From NCBI GenBank assembly GCA_004379135.1, contig NBNI01000007.1, positions 186,001-250,000 of the forward strand: a DNA stretch of 64,000 nt. Direction: 5' to 3'. The stretch comes from Acidimicrobiales bacterium mtb01 (GTDB lineage: Bacteria > Actinomycetota > Acidimicrobiia > Acidimicrobiales > Ilumatobacteraceae). Below the pieces are notes generated by a model. It saw only the letters and a list, made by a program, of their open reading frames with translations. It did no database searches and was not told the origin of the DNA. The position numbers and the translations under genes are program-made. Below, piece after piece: positions 26,960 to 35,929 of this stretch (positions are counted from its first letter, which is position 1; every line of letters starts with the position of its first letter).

Positions 26960-28399
26960 GTGCTCGATCTGCTCTCCGGTTTCGTCCAGGAGCTCCGCAA
27001 CGCGGGGTTGCCGGTGTCGCTCACCGAGAACCTCGACGCCATGGAGGCGGTCCAGCACATCCCGCTCGAGGATCGCGAGGCGTTCAAATACGCCCTCGGC
27101 GCGACGTTGGTGAAGAACAGCGCCCACTGGCGTTCGTTCGAGACGGTCTTCGAGGTCTACTTCTCGCTGCGCGGGCCGCAGTACAAGATCAACGAGGAGT
27201 CGCAGGACGCCGTCGACGAAATGTGGCGCGAGATGCAGGAGCAACTCCAGCAGCAGGGCGACGGTCGCGGATCGTCGGGCGGCATGGACTCGCTCACTCC
27301 CGAGGAGATCGCCCAGATCCTGATGCGGGCGCTTCTCAACGGCGATCAGGCGCTCATGCGCGCCTTGGCCAAGCAGGCCGTGCAGCGGTTCGCCGGCATG
27401 GAGCCAGGTCGTCCGGTGGGCGGCACGTATTACCTCTATCGCACGCTGCGCAACCTCGACCTCGAGGGCATGCTCGACAAGTTGATGGAAGCCTCGAAGC
27501 AGGAGGTGGGCGGTGAGCTCACCCAACTCGAGGAGCGTCTCGAGCGCGACGAGTACCAGTCGCGAATCGAGGAATTCAAGAAGGAGATCGAGGCCGAGAT
27601 CCGTCGTCGCCTCGTCGCCGACCGCGGTGCCGAGGCCATGGCCAAGACCTTGCGCAAGCCGCTCCCCGAAGACGTCGAGTTCATGCACGCCAGCCGCGAC
27701 GAGATGCAGCTGCTCAAGAAGTCGCTGTACCCGCTCACGCGGAAACTGGCTGCCCGACTGGCCCGCAAGCGCAAGCACGGCCGGCGCGGGCCGCTCGACT
27801 TCCGCAACACCGTTCGCCATTCGCTGTCGTACGGCGGTGTGCCAGCCGACCCGCGGTTCAAGTACCCGCGGCCGGCCAAGCCCGAACTCATGGTCGTCGC
27901 CGACATCTCCGGAAGCGTCGCGGCCTTCGCACGATTCACTCTCATGCTCGTGTATGCCATCCAGAACCAGTTCTCCAAGGTCCGCTCCTTCGTGTTCATC
28001 GACGGCATCGACGAGGTCACCGAGTTCTTCAAGGGAACCGAGGACATCACCGAGGCCATTCATCGCGTGAACACCGAGGCCGACGTGGTGTGGGTCGACG
28101 GTCACTCCGACTACGGCCACGCCTTCGAGGTGTTCTGGGAGCGCTACGGCAAGGACGTCGGCCCGAAGACCACGGTGCTCCTCCTCGGCGACGCGCGCAA
28201 CAACTACCACGCGTCGCAGGCCTGGGTCGTCAAGGAGATCCGGTCCAAGGCGCGTCACGTGTATTGGCTGAACCCCGAGCCCCGCTCGTACTGGAACACC
28301 GGTGACTCGATCGTGGGCGAGTACGGCAAGTTCACCGACGGCACCTACGAGTGCCGCAATTTGCGGCAACTCGAATCGTTCGTCGAGAAGCTCGCCTGA
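26960..28399 (+). CDS. VWA-domain protein of the CoxE type
   Basis: 479 aa. The N-terminal half is helical and charged, with Gln-rich and coiled segments (about 85-105 and 185-225). The C-terminal VWA domain begins near 305 and has the metal site DISGS at 315-319; a later conserved Asp is in LLGDARNN. CoxE-like proteins work with MoxR ATPases, and CoxE with CoxD helps assemble the CO dehydrogenase metal site in Oligotropha. No cox structural genes are near. Start GTG 26960 follows moxR by 7 bases. Confidence 0.87.
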   Translation: MLDLLSGFVQELRNAGLPVSLTENLDAMEAVQHIPLEDREAFKYALGATLVKNSAHWRSFETVFEVYFSLRGPQYKINEESQDAVDEMWREMQEQLQQQGDGRGSSGGMDSLTPEEIAQILMRALLNGDQALMRALAKQAVQRFAGMEPGRPVGGTYYLYRTLRNLDLEGMLDKLMEASKQEVGGELTQLEERLERDEYQSRIEEFKKEIEAEIRRRLVADRGAEAMAKTLRKPLPEDVEFMHASRDEMQLLKKSLYPLTRKLAARLARKRKHGRRGPLDFRNTVRHSLSYGGVPADPRFKYPRPAKPELMVVADISGSVAAFARFTLMLVYAIQNQFSKVRSFVFIDGIDEVTEFFKGTEDITEAIHRVNTEADVVWVDGHSDYGHAFEVFWERYGKDVGPKTTVLLLGDARNNYHASQAWVVKEIRSKARHVYWLNPEPRSYWNTGDSIVGEYGKFTDGTYECRNLRQLESFVEKLA

Positions 28400-28402
28400 C
28401 CG

Positions 28403-29035
28403 ATGACCCGGCTGGTTCTCGTCCGGCACGGCGAGTCGCAGGTGACCGTCGATCGGGTGGTGGGCGGTCCGCGTTCGTGCAAGGGTCTCTCGACCTTCGG
28501 TCGCGTTCAGGCCGAACGGCTGCACGAACGGTGGCGGAGCCGGCCCGAATTCGTGCCCGACGCCGTCTATTCGAGTGCGTATCCGCGCGCTCGTGAAACC
28601 GCCGAGATCGTGCTGCCCGCGTTCGCGGGCCGCGACATCCTGATCGACCCCGACTTGGGCGAGCACGATCCTGGTCCCGATTGCGACGGCCTCACCTATG
28701 TCGAGTTCGAGCAGAAGTTCGGCAATCCCGATTGGGAGAACGACCCGTACGGCATCACGTTTCCCGGCGGCGAGACCATCGCGCAGTTCCAGTTGCGCAT
28801 CGGCACCGCGGTGCGTCGGCTCATCGACGATCACGAGGACGCGACCGTGGTCGTTTTCTGCCACGGTGGCGTGATCGACACCGTGTTGCGGCAGGCGTTG
28901 CGCACCTTCGGAACGGGTTCGTTCGAGATCCACACCAAGAACACCTCGATCACCGAGGTCGAACTGGTGCGCACGGGGCGGTGGCGGTTGATCCGCTACA
29001 ACGACGTCGCCCACCTGGTGGGCCTGGAGGCCTGA
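28403..29035 (+). CDS. Histidine phosphatase superfamily protein
   Basis: 210 aa. The phospho-acceptor His is in VLVRHGES at the N-terminus; the second His is in FCHGGVID, and the acid residue region is DLGEHDPG. These are phosphatase or mutase enzymes using a phospho-histidine. The second catalytic loop is the phosphatase form rather than the glycolytic mutase form. Substrate unknown. It sits 3 bases after the VWA gene and overlaps the GMC gene by one base (TGATG), so the four genes from 26083 to 30387 form one unit. Confidence 0.85.
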   Translation: MTRLVLVRHGESQVTVDRVVGGPRSCKGLSTFGRVQAERLHERWRSRPEFVPDAVYSSAYPRARETAEIVLPAFAGRDILIDPDLGEHDPGPDCDGLTYVEFEQKFGNPDWENDPYGITFPGGETIAQFQLRIGTAVRRLIDDHEDATVVVFCHGGVIDTVLRQALRTFGTGSFEIHTKNTSITEVELVRTGRWRLIRYNDVAHLVGLEA

Positions 29036-30387
29036 TGGCCGCCGATCGGCCCGTCGTCGTGATCGGTGCCGGCTCGGCGGGGTGCGTGATCGTGCGACGA
29101 GTCGCCGAATCCGGTCGATCCGTGGTGCTGCTCGAGGCCGGTTCGCTCAACGTCCCCGAATCCATTCGCTCGGCGTCGTTCTTCGATGCGATGGGCACAC
29201 CGGGCTGGATGTGGGACGGTCTCGACGCCGAACGCGTGCCCGGCCAGGAGAAGCGCCTGTACGCCCGGGGTCGTGGCGCCGGTGGATCGTCGGCGGTGAA
29301 CGCGATGCTCGCCGTCGTCGGCGAGCCCGACGATTACGACCGCTGGGAACGCGATCACGGTTGCGATGGATGGTCGTGGCGCGACGTCGCCGACATCTTC
29401 GCCGCACTGCCGATTCCGTTGCGTGAGGTTCGGCCGGCGCGTCTTGCCGGTGCGGTGGGAGAGGCGTGGGCTCGTTCGGGTCGAACCGGCTCCCTCGAAG
29501 CGGCTCGCCTCACCCAGGACGCGACCGGTCGGCGAGCGTCGGCCTTCGACGTGTACGTGTCGCCGGTGCGCGAACGGGTCGACGTGCGCGGCGACCAGAC
29601 GGTCGACAGAGTGGTGATCGACGACGGCCGTGTGCGTGGTGTCGTGATGCCCGACGGGACGTCGATCGAAACCGATGTCGTCGTCATGGCGGCCGGGGCC
29701 ATCCACACGCCGATGATCCTCCAACGATCGAAGCTCGCCAATCCGTTCGTCGGTCGGGGATTGCAAGATCATCCGTCGGCGCCGTTCACGATCGCCTGGG
29801 GCGATCCGGCCGACCCGACGCGCGAAGCAGTCACCGGAATCGTGCGGACGTCGTCGGGCGCCGCGGTGAACGATCTGCAGATCCTGCCGATCGAGCATCT
29901 CGGGCGCGAGGCCGCCGGACTCGCGACGCTGAACGCCGCTCTCATGAACCCGTGGTCGCGCGGATCGATCGTCGACGGTCAGATTCGCTTCGGTCTGTTG
30001 TCCGACGAACGCGACATCGCGGCCCTGACGACCGGAGTTCGGATCGTCCGCGACCTGCTCGCCGGCGACCCGATCCGGTCGCTGGCGACCGGAGTATTCA
30101 TCGACGACATCGGCACGTCCATCGACCAACTGGGCGATGACGACGACGCGATCGCCGCGTGGTTGGCTCGACGAACCGGCGACTACGTGCACGCGGCCGG
30201 GACCTGCGCGATGGGGCGCCGTGGCGAGTCGGTGGTCGACCCGCAGGGTCGCTCGTGGGATGCGGCCGGACTGTGGATCGCCGATGCATCGGTGATGCCG
30301 CGGCTTCCCCGAGCCAACACCCATCTGCCCACCTTGATGGTGGCCGAGAAGATCTCCCGACCACTGGTGGCGTCGCTCGCCGGTTGA
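29035..30387 (+). CDS. GMC-family FAD oxidoreductase, short form
   Basis: 450 aa, against the usual 500-600. FAD-binding GAGSAG is at 11-16, followed by LLEAG, and GRGAGGSSAVNAM marks the second GMC signature. Active-site His386 (HAAGTCAMG) and Asn428 (ANTHLP) are in place. Such enzymes oxidise alcohols, passing electrons to FAD. A comparably compact group is the mycofactocin-associated MftG, but no mycofactocin gene is present here, so this is a guess. The last gene of the moxR cluster; it may be the client of MoxR. Confidence 0.85.
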   Translation: MAADRPVVVIGAGSAGCVIVRRVAESGRSVVLLEAGSLNVPESIRSASFFDAMGTPGWMWDGLDAERVPGQEKRLYARGRGAGGSSAVNAMLAVVGEPDDYDRWERDHGCDGWSWRDVADIFAALPIPLREVRPARLAGAVGEAWARSGRTGSLEAARLTQDATGRRASAFDVYVSPVRERVDVRGDQTVDRVVIDDGRVRGVVMPDGTSIETDVVVMAAGAIHTPMILQRSKLANPFVGRGLQDHPSAPFTIAWGDPADPTREAVTGIVRTSSGAAVNDLQILPIEHLGREAAGLATLNAALMNPWSRGSIVDGQIRFGLLSDERDIAALTTGVRIVRDLLAGDPIRSLATGVFIDDIGTSIDQLGDDDDAIAAWLARRTGDYVHAAGTCAMGRRGESVVDPQGRSWDAAGLWIADASVMPRLPRANTHLPTLMVAEKISRPLVASLAG

Positions 30388-30428
30388 TCGATCGCAACCG
30401 TGCCACACCCCTGTGGTCGGCTGAGGGC

Positions 30429-30647
30429 ATGAACCGAGAACCGCTCCTCGTCATCGACTGCGACACCTGCGTCATGCGCGACACCGATGCCTGCCATGAC
30501 TGCGTCATGTCGTATCTCTGCCGCGACGACCCGAGCGAGGCCGTGGTGTTCGACCTGGCCGAGATTCGGGCCATGCGTGTCCTCGCCGAGGCCGGATTGG
30601 TGCCTAACCTTCGGCATCGTGCGCCCGGCCACGCCTCCGCCTCCTGA
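30429..30647 (+). CDS. Small Cys-rich conserved protein
   Basis: 72 aa. It opens with a hydrophobic strand and then a tight Cys cluster: CDTCVMRDTDACHDCVMSYLC, with five Cys in about 21 residues, a likely zinc or iron-sulfur site. The rest is a short helix (EIRAMRVLAEAGLVP). I do not know a function. GAGG before ATG 30429 fits a Shine-Dalgarno. Its last 29 bases overlap the QueG gene, suggesting coupled expression. Confidence 0.6.
   Translation: MNREPLLVIDCDTCVMRDTDACHDCVMSYLCRDDPSEAVVFDLAEIRAMRVLAEAGLVPNLRHRAPGHASAS
30605..30610 (+). promoter_or_regulatory. -10 box TAACCT, leaderless start of queG
   Basis: TAACCT is 8 bases before GTG 30619 and lies inside the coding end of the Cys-rich gene. 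It supports GTG 30619 as the QueG start. Confidence 0.4.
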
Positions 30648-31764
30648 CGCGTCGTCGGCCGAATACACCGAGTCGATCCTCGAGTTCGCACGATCGCTCG
30701 GCCTCGACCGCGTCGGGGTCACCCACACCGGCATCCTCGAGCGTTCTCGCGTCGCTCTCGTCGATCGTCGCGTACGCGGGTTGTCCGACACCATGGGCTT
30801 CACGTTCCGCGACCCGATCCGATCGACCGATCCCGATCGGGCGGTCGCCGGTTCGCAGTCGATCCTGGTGGCCGCGCTCAGTTACGCCGCCGACGAGTCG
30901 GACGGCACCGACGAGCCCGGACCGCTCTCGGCCCGCGTGGCCCGCTACGCACGCCACGACTTCTACACACCGTTGCGTCAGTCGTTGCAGCAGGTCGCAC
31001 TTCGGCTGCGACGCGACGGCTTTCGTGCCGTGGTGTTCGCCGACGAGAACGATCTGGTCGACCGCGAAGTGGCTTGGCGCGCCGGTCTGGCTTGGTGGGG
31101 CAAGAACGCCAATCTGCTCGTTCCCGGTGCCGGTAGTTGGTTCGTGCTCGGCTCGCTCGTCACCACGGCCCCGTTGCGCGCCACCGCCGGACCGGCGCCC
31201 GATGGATGCGGGTCGTGTCGACGTTGTCTCGACGACTGTCCGACGGGAGCGATCGTCGCCGAGGGGGTCGTCGACGCGCGACGTTGCCTGGCCTGGCTCG
31301 TGCAGAAGCCGGGCATCTTTCCGCGCGAGTTCCGCGTCGCGCTCGGTGACCGTCTGTACGGTTGCGACGACTGTCAGGAGTCGTGTCCCCCCACCGTTCG
31401 CCTCGGTCGGCGTGTTCCGGCTCGTTCGGGATCGGGTGGACCCGGGGCCTTCGTCGACGTGATGGAGGTTCTCGCCGCCGACGACGCCCACTTGCTCGAA
31501 CGCTTCGGTCGTTGGTACCTGGCCGAGCGCGATCCGCGTTGGTTGCGCCGCAACGCTCTCGTGATCCTCGGCAACATCGCATCCACACCCGTGGATGAAC
31601 AAGTCATCGGTGTTCTTCACCGCTACCTTTCACATGATGATCCGATGCTGCGCGCTCACGCCGTGTGGGCGGCCGGCCGGCTCGGACGCACCGATCTCGT
31701 GAAGTTCCTCGTCGACGACCCCGATCCGGACGTACGGGCCGAACTCGCCGAGGTTGGAGCATGA
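30619..31764 (+). CDS. queG: Epoxyqueuosine reductase
   Basis: 381 aa. The central region binds cobalamin in this family; two [4Fe-4S] ligand sets are visible, CGSCRRCLDDCP and CDDCQESCPP, with an additional Cys in RRCLAWL. HEAT-like repeats end the chain (DPMLRAHAVWAAGRLG). It reduces epoxyqueuosine to queuosine at the wobble base of certain tRNAs. Other queuosine genes are not in the window. It overlaps the Cys-rich gene upstream by 29 bases and the glycosyltransferase gene by 4. The GTG start follows a TAACCT box. Confidence 0.9.
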   Translation: MRPATPPPPDASSAEYTESILEFARSLGLDRVGVTHTGILERSRVALVDRRVRGLSDTMGFTFRDPIRSTDPDRAVAGSQSILVAALSYAADESDGTDEPGPLSARVARYARHDFYTPLRQSLQQVALRLRRDGFRAVVFADENDLVDREVAWRAGLAWWGKNANLLVPGAGSWFVLGSLVTTAPLRATAGPAPDGCGSCRRCLDDCPTGAIVAEGVVDARRCLAWLVQKPGIFPREFRVALGDRLYGCDDCQESCPPTVRLGRRVPARSGSGGPGAFVDVMEVLAADDAHLLERFGRWYLAERDPRWLRRNALVILGNIASTPVDEQVIGVLHRYLSHDDPMLRAHAVWAAGRLGRTDLVKFLVDDPDPDVRAELAEVGA

Positions 31765-32882
31765 AGCATCTGCTCGTCACCAACGACTTCCCGCCCAAGA
31801 TCGGCGGCATCCAATCGTTGCTGTGGGAATGGTGGCGCCGCCTTCCGCCCGATTCGTTCGCGGTGCTCACGAGTCCGTATCAGGGCGCCGACGAGTTCGA
31901 TGCCGCTCAGCCCTTCCACATCGAACGCGTTCGCGAACCGGTCCTGCTCCCGCATCCGTGGATGGTCAACCGGATCAACGACATGGCGCGCCGGGTGAAC
32001 GCCGACCTGATCGTCCTCGATCCGGCGGTGCCGCTCGGCATCGTCGGACCATCGCTCGCTCTGCCGTACGACGTCGTGTTGCACGGAGCCGAAGTCACCG
32101 TCCCGGGTCGTCTGCCGGTGTCGCGCCAGGTTCTCGGGCGGGTGCTGCGCAAGGCCCGCCACGTGATCGCCGCCGGGGGGTATCCGGCCGCCGAAGCCGA
32201 ACGCGCGGCCGGTCGCTCCCTCGACGTGACGATCGTTCCCCCCGGTGTCGACACCTCGCGCTTCGTTCCACTCGTGGGCGGCGAGCGGCGAGCCGCGCGG
32301 GAGCACTTCGGTGTCGCGCCCGACGCCGAGGTGGTGGTGGGTCTCAGCCGACTGGTTCCGCGCAAGGGTTTCGACACCGCCATCCGCGCGGTTGCCCGGC
32401 TGAAGGACGAGCGCCCCGGACTCGTCCTCCTCATCGGCGGTGGCGGACGCGACGCCGAACGCCTCGCCGGACTGGCGAGGGAGTTGTCGGCGCCGGTTCG
32501 GTTCCTCGGACGTGTGCCCAATGACGACCTGGCCCGGCTCTACGCCTGTGCCGACGTGTCGATGATGCTGTGTCGAAATCGTTGGCTCGGTCTCGAGCAG
32601 GAAGGATTCGGCATCGTGTTCGTGGAAGCGGCTTCATGCGGCGTGCCGCAGATCGCCGGGCGCAGCGGCGGCGCGGCCGAAGCGGTGGCCCACGGCGAAA
32701 CCGGCTTCGTGATCGATCCGCCTTCCGACGTCGACGCCGTCGTCGCTCGACTGCGCGAGTTGCTCGACGACGCCGATCTGCGCGAGCGCATGGGTCGGGC
32801 TTCGCGCGAGCGAGCCGAACGCGAATTCTCGTACGATGTGCTGACTCGTCGCCTCGGCGATTCGCTCGGGGTGTGGTCGTGA
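31761..32882 (+). CDS. GT4 glycosyltransferase, PimB-like
   Basis: 373 aa. GT-B fold: N-terminal LLVTNDFPPKIGGIQS and C-terminal LSRLVPRKGFDT, then the EGFGIVFVEAASCGVP motif (EX7E). Order and wording closely resemble the mycobacterial mannosyltransferase PimB', which adds the second mannose to phosphatidylinositol mannoside, using GDP-mannose. Whether this organism makes such lipids is not known, but a polyprenol-phosphate-mannose-synthase-like gene (43238) and an inositol monophosphatase gene (42152) are in the window. Neighbours (membrane protein, SRPBCC protein) recall the mycobacterial locus, from memory. Confidence 0.82.
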   Translation: MKHLLVTNDFPPKIGGIQSLLWEWWRRLPPDSFAVLTSPYQGADEFDAAQPFHIERVREPVLLPHPWMVNRINDMARRVNADLIVLDPAVPLGIVGPSLALPYDVVLHGAEVTVPGRLPVSRQVLGRVLRKARHVIAAGGYPAAEAERAAGRSLDVTIVPPGVDTSRFVPLVGGERRAAREHFGVAPDAEVVVGLSRLVPRKGFDTAIRAVARLKDERPGLVLLIGGGGRDAERLAGLARELSAPVRFLGRVPNDDLARLYACADVSMMLCRNRWLGLEQEGFGIVFVEAASCGVPQIAGRSGGAAEAVAHGETGFVIDPPSDVDAVVARLRELLDDADLRERMGRASRERAEREFSYDVLTRRLGDSLGVWS

Positions 32883-33346
32883 AACCAGGCGACTGGATCC
32901 TGCGCACGAACATCGTCTCCACGATCCTGTTCGTCGTCTCGAGCACGGCGGCCGCGGTCGTGTTCGACGGCTGGGCGAAGACGCAGGGCGTGGTCGTCGC
33001 GTTGGCACTGTTCGCCGGGGGAGTGGTCGCGTTCCTGTGGGGTTACTGGAACGCGGTGCAACGCAGCCGCTCCGACGAGATGGCCGTCGCCGAGCTCTAC
33101 TTCTTGATGGGCCCGGCCATTCCCAAGCGGGTGAAGACGATCATGCTCTCGTGCCTGGCCGTCCAGACTGTGGTGTCGGTCGCGACCGCGATCGCTCGTC
33201 CGAGCACTCCGGCGGCCGACGGTGGTTCCACCGCCGGATCGACACTGGCTTTCGGGGTTCTGGTGCCGGTGCTCGGACTCGGTCTGAACGGATTGTGGGC
33301 GGCCGCGCACGGGGGTTTTCAGCCCCGCCGCACGTCGATCGGCTAG
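32879..33346 (+). CDS. Four-helix membrane protein, unknown
   Basis: 155 aa with four hydrophobic segments (about 10-32, 38-62, 82-103, 122-145) and a loop rich in Ala, Gly and Ser. No family recognised. GTG 32879 overlaps the glycosyltransferase stop (GTGA), so it is expressed with it; a comparable membrane gene lies by pimB' in mycobacteria. A role in glycolipid synthesis or export would be inference from position. Confidence 0.72.
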   Translation: MKPGDWILRTNIVSTILFVVSSTAAAVVFDGWAKTQGVVVALALFAGGVVAFLWGYWNAVQRSRSDEMAVAELYFLMGPAIPKRVKTIMLSCLAVQTVVSVATAIARPSTPAADGGSTAGSTLAFGVLVPVLGLGLNGLWAAAHGGFQPRRTSIG

Positions 33347-33355
33347 AACAGAGAC

Positions 33356-33790
33356 ATGGCCGACACGGCGTCCCTCACCATTTCGATCGCCGCCCCGCTC
33401 GAACGCTGTTGGCAGATCGCCACCGATTTCGAGCGTTATCCCGATTGGGCCACCGACGTGAAGTCGGCCGTCGTGCAGAGTCGCGACGATCAGGGTCGCG
33501 CCACCGAAGTGGAGTTCCGCACATCTGCCCTCGGTCGCAGCACCCACTACACCCTCGTGTACGACTACTCGGCGGCGCCCCATCGGCTGGCCTGGCGGAT
33601 GGCCAAGGGTGACATCATGCGCGCGGTCGACGGGGCCTACATGTTCGCCTCGAACGAGTCGGGTGGGGTCGTCCTCACCTACAACCTCTCGATCGACCTG
33701 ATCGTTCCCTTGCCGGGATTCGTGAAGCGTCGCGCCGAGGTTCGAATCCTCAACACGGTCAAGGAACTCAAGGTCCGCGCCGAGTCGTGA
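33356..33790 (+). CDS. SRPBCC-fold (polyketide cyclase/START-like) protein
   Basis: 144 aa. The pattern LERCWQIATDFERYPDWATDVKS is the common start of SRPBCC proteins, which form a helix-grip cavity for lipids or other hydrophobic ligands. No catalytic residues can be assigned. It lies between the membrane protein and glucokinase; the GTG of glucokinase overlaps its stop. A box TAGAAC, including the TAG stop of the previous gene, is 6 bases before its ATG, but its last base deviates. Confidence 0.83.
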   Translation: MADTASLTISIAAPLERCWQIATDFERYPDWATDVKSAVVQSRDDQGRATEVEFRTSALGRSTHYTLVYDYSAAPHRLAWRMAKGDIMRAVDGAYMFASNESGGVVLTYNLSIDLIVPLPGFVKRRAEVRILNTVKELKVRAES

Positions 33791-34713
33791 GCGGCCGCCG
33801 CGCCGGCATCGACGTCGGCGGAACGAAGTGTCTGGCGGTGGTGGTCGACGACGATCTGCGCGTGGTCGCCGAACATCGAATCGCGACACCGCACGGGACC
33901 GATCAACTCATCGACGGCCTCGTCGACCTCATCGAGCGCATGGGTCCGTGCGATTCGATCGGGCTCGGAGTTCCCGGGCTCATCACCCGCGACGGGGTCA
34001 TCCGCGCCTCGCCCAATCTCTCGTCGGCCATCGACTTCCCGGTGGGGCGCGCGTTGGCCGATCGAATCGGTCGACATGTGCACGTCGAGAACGATGCGAC
34101 CTGTGCGGCCATCGCCGAGTGGCGGGCCGGTGCGGCGGACGGTGCGCGTCACGCCGTGGTGGTCACTCTCGGAACCGGCATCGGCGGCGGCATCATCAGC
34201 GAGGGTCGTGTCGTGCGCGGAGTCAACGGCTTCGCCGGCGAGATCGGCCACATGATCGTCGATCCGAACGGGCCGTTGTGCCCGTGCGGTCAGCACGGCT
34301 GCTGGGAGCGGTTCGCGTCCGGAACCGGTCTCGTGTTCCTCGCGCGGCGAGCCGGACTCTTCTCGGATCGCGACGATGTGCGCGGCGAGGACGTGATGGC
34401 GGCCGCCAGCGCGGGTGACGGGGCGGTGCGCGACGTGCTCGACGAGTTCGGACGGTGGGTCGCGTTGGGTCTGGCCAATCTCACCAATGCGCTCGATCCC
34501 GAAGTCATCGTCATCGGTGGAGGATTGGCGGCGGCGGGAGACGCGGTGATCCAACCGGTTCGGCGTTGGTTCGCCGAACTTCTCTACTCGCCCCGTCTGC
34601 GACCGCATCCGCGCATCGATGTGGCGCGCCATGGTCCGTTGGCCGGGGCGATCGGCGCCGCATTGCTGGCCGAGGTGGCAAACGAACCGTTCTCCGACGG
34701 CATCGGCCACTAG
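33787..34713 (+). CDS. glk: ROK-family glucokinase
   Basis: 308 aa. ATP loop DVGGTK (near 9-14), catalytic Asp in ENDAT, second phosphate loop GTGIGGG, and the ROK zinc site GHMIV plus CPCGQHGCWE with three Cys. It phosphorylates glucose with ATP (or polyphosphate in some relatives). The SRPBCC-glucokinase pairing is seen in other actinobacteria. A second ROK gene lies at 45602. The TAG stop is part of the next promoter box. Confidence 0.88.
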   Translation: MSGRRAGIDVGGTKCLAVVVDDDLRVVAEHRIATPHGTDQLIDGLVDLIERMGPCDSIGLGVPGLITRDGVIRASPNLSSAIDFPVGRALADRIGRHVHVENDATCAAIAEWRAGAADGARHAVVVTLGTGIGGGIISEGRVVRGVNGFAGEIGHMIVDPNGPLCPCGQHGCWERFASGTGLVFLARRAGLFSDRDDVRGEDVMAAASAGDGAVRDVLDEFGRWVALGLANLTNALDPEVIVIGGGLAAAGDAVIQPVRRWFAELLYSPRLRPHPRIDVARHGPLAGAIGAALLAEVANEPFSDGIGH

Positions 34714-34716
34714 GGT
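34711..34716 (+). promoter_or_regulatory. -10 box TAGGGT, leaderless start of alaC, overlaps glk stop
   Basis: TAGGGT stands 6 bases before ATG 34723; the glucokinase stop codon TAG is its first half. Confidence 0.45.
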
Positions 34717-34722
34717 CGAGGC

Positions 34723-35928
34723 ATGGAGTTCCGCCGTATCAGCAACCTGCCTCCGTACGTCTTCACGATCATCAACTCGCTGAAGATCGAGGCGCGTCGC
34801 AACGGTGTCGACGTCGTCGACCTGGGTTTCGGCAACCCCGACATCCCGTCACCGTCGATCGCGGTCGAGAAGCTGGCCGAGGCGGCCAAGATCGCCCGCA
34901 ACCACCGCTATTCGATGTCGCGCGGACTCCCCAAGCTCCGGGAAGCGATCGCCGACCTGTACAAGCGCAAGTGGAACGTCGATCTCGACATCGAGACCGA
35001 GATCACCAACACCATCGGATCGAAGGAGGGGTTCAGCCACCTCATGTGGGTGCTCCTCGATCGCGGCGATGCGGCCATCGTTCCGAGCCCGAGCTATCCG
35101 ATCCACATCTACGGCCCGTTGTTCGCCGGCGCCGACCTTCGCCAGGTTCCCATGCGCAGCCTGTCGGATCCGCGTGTGCAGACCGACTTCGAAGGCGACT
35201 TCTTCGACAGTCTCACCACGGCGTACGACGTGGGCTGGCCCAAGCCCCGCGTCCTCGTCATCTCCTTCCCGCACAACCCCACCGGCTCGTGCGTCGACCT
35301 GCCGTTTATGCAGCGCGTGGTCGATTTCTGCCGCGAGCGCAACATGATCGTGGTGCACGACTTCGCCTACGCCGATGTGGGTTTCAACGGCTACCAGCCG
35401 CCCTCGATCCTGCAGGCCGAAGGGGCCAAGGAGTGCGCGGTCGAGCTGTATTCGATGACGAAGAGCTTTTCGATGGCCGGCTGGCGGGTCGCTTTCCTCC
35501 TCGGCAACCGCGACGTGGTGCAGGCGCTCGTGAAGTTGAAGAGCTACCTCGACTACGGAACCTTCCAGCCCATCCAGATCGCGGCCACCGTCACCATGAA
35601 CGAGGCCGGCGATTATCCCGAAGAGGTCTGCTCCATCTATCAGAGCCGCCGCGACGCGTTGATCGACGGCCTCGGTCGGATCGGCTGGGACATTCCGGCG
35701 CCGAAGGGATCGATGTTCGTCTGGGCTCCCATTCCCGAGCCCTACGCCGACCTCACCTCGGTCGAGTTCTGCTCGTTGATGGTTCGCGAATGCGAAGTGG
35801 CGTTGTCGCCCGGGGTCGGTTTCGGGCCGGGCGGCGAGGGCTTCGTGCGTTTCGCCCTCATCGAGAACGAACAGCGCATCGCGCAGGGACTCCGCAACCT
35901 GAAGCGCGGGCTCACGAAACTCGGCTGA
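34723..35928 (+). CDS. alaC: AlaC-like class I aminotransferase
   Basis: 401 aa. RISNLPPYVF at the start, GNPDIPSP, YSMSRGLPKLREAI and the PLP lysine region SMTKSFSMAGWR are those of the AlaC/YfdZ group, which transfers amino groups between glutamate and pyruvate to make alanine. A related DAP aminotransferase role is possible, as sequences are close. It probably begins a unit with the ACT-domain gene one base downstream. Confidence 0.85.
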   Translation: MEFRRISNLPPYVFTIINSLKIEARRNGVDVVDLGFGNPDIPSPSIAVEKLAEAAKIARNHRYSMSRGLPKLREAIADLYKRKWNVDLDIETEITNTIGSKEGFSHLMWVLLDRGDAAIVPSPSYPIHIYGPLFAGADLRQVPMRSLSDPRVQTDFEGDFFDSLTTAYDVGWPKPRVLVISFPHNPTGSCVDLPFMQRVVDFCRERNMIVVHDFAYADVGFNGYQPPSILQAEGAKECAVELYSMTKSFSMAGWRVAFLLGNRDVVQALVKLKSYLDYGTFQPIQIAATVTMNEAGDYPEEVCSIYQSRRDALIDGLGRIGWDIPAPKGSMFVWAPIPEPYADLTSVEFCSLMVRECEVALSPGVGFGPGGEGFVRFALIENEQRIAQGLRNLKRGLTKLG

Positions 35929-35929
35929 C

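Noticed and set aside
30403-30416. Hairpin CCACA-CCCC-TGTGG after the GMC gene as a terminator
   Set aside because: Five base pairs only and no T tract follow; too weak to call.
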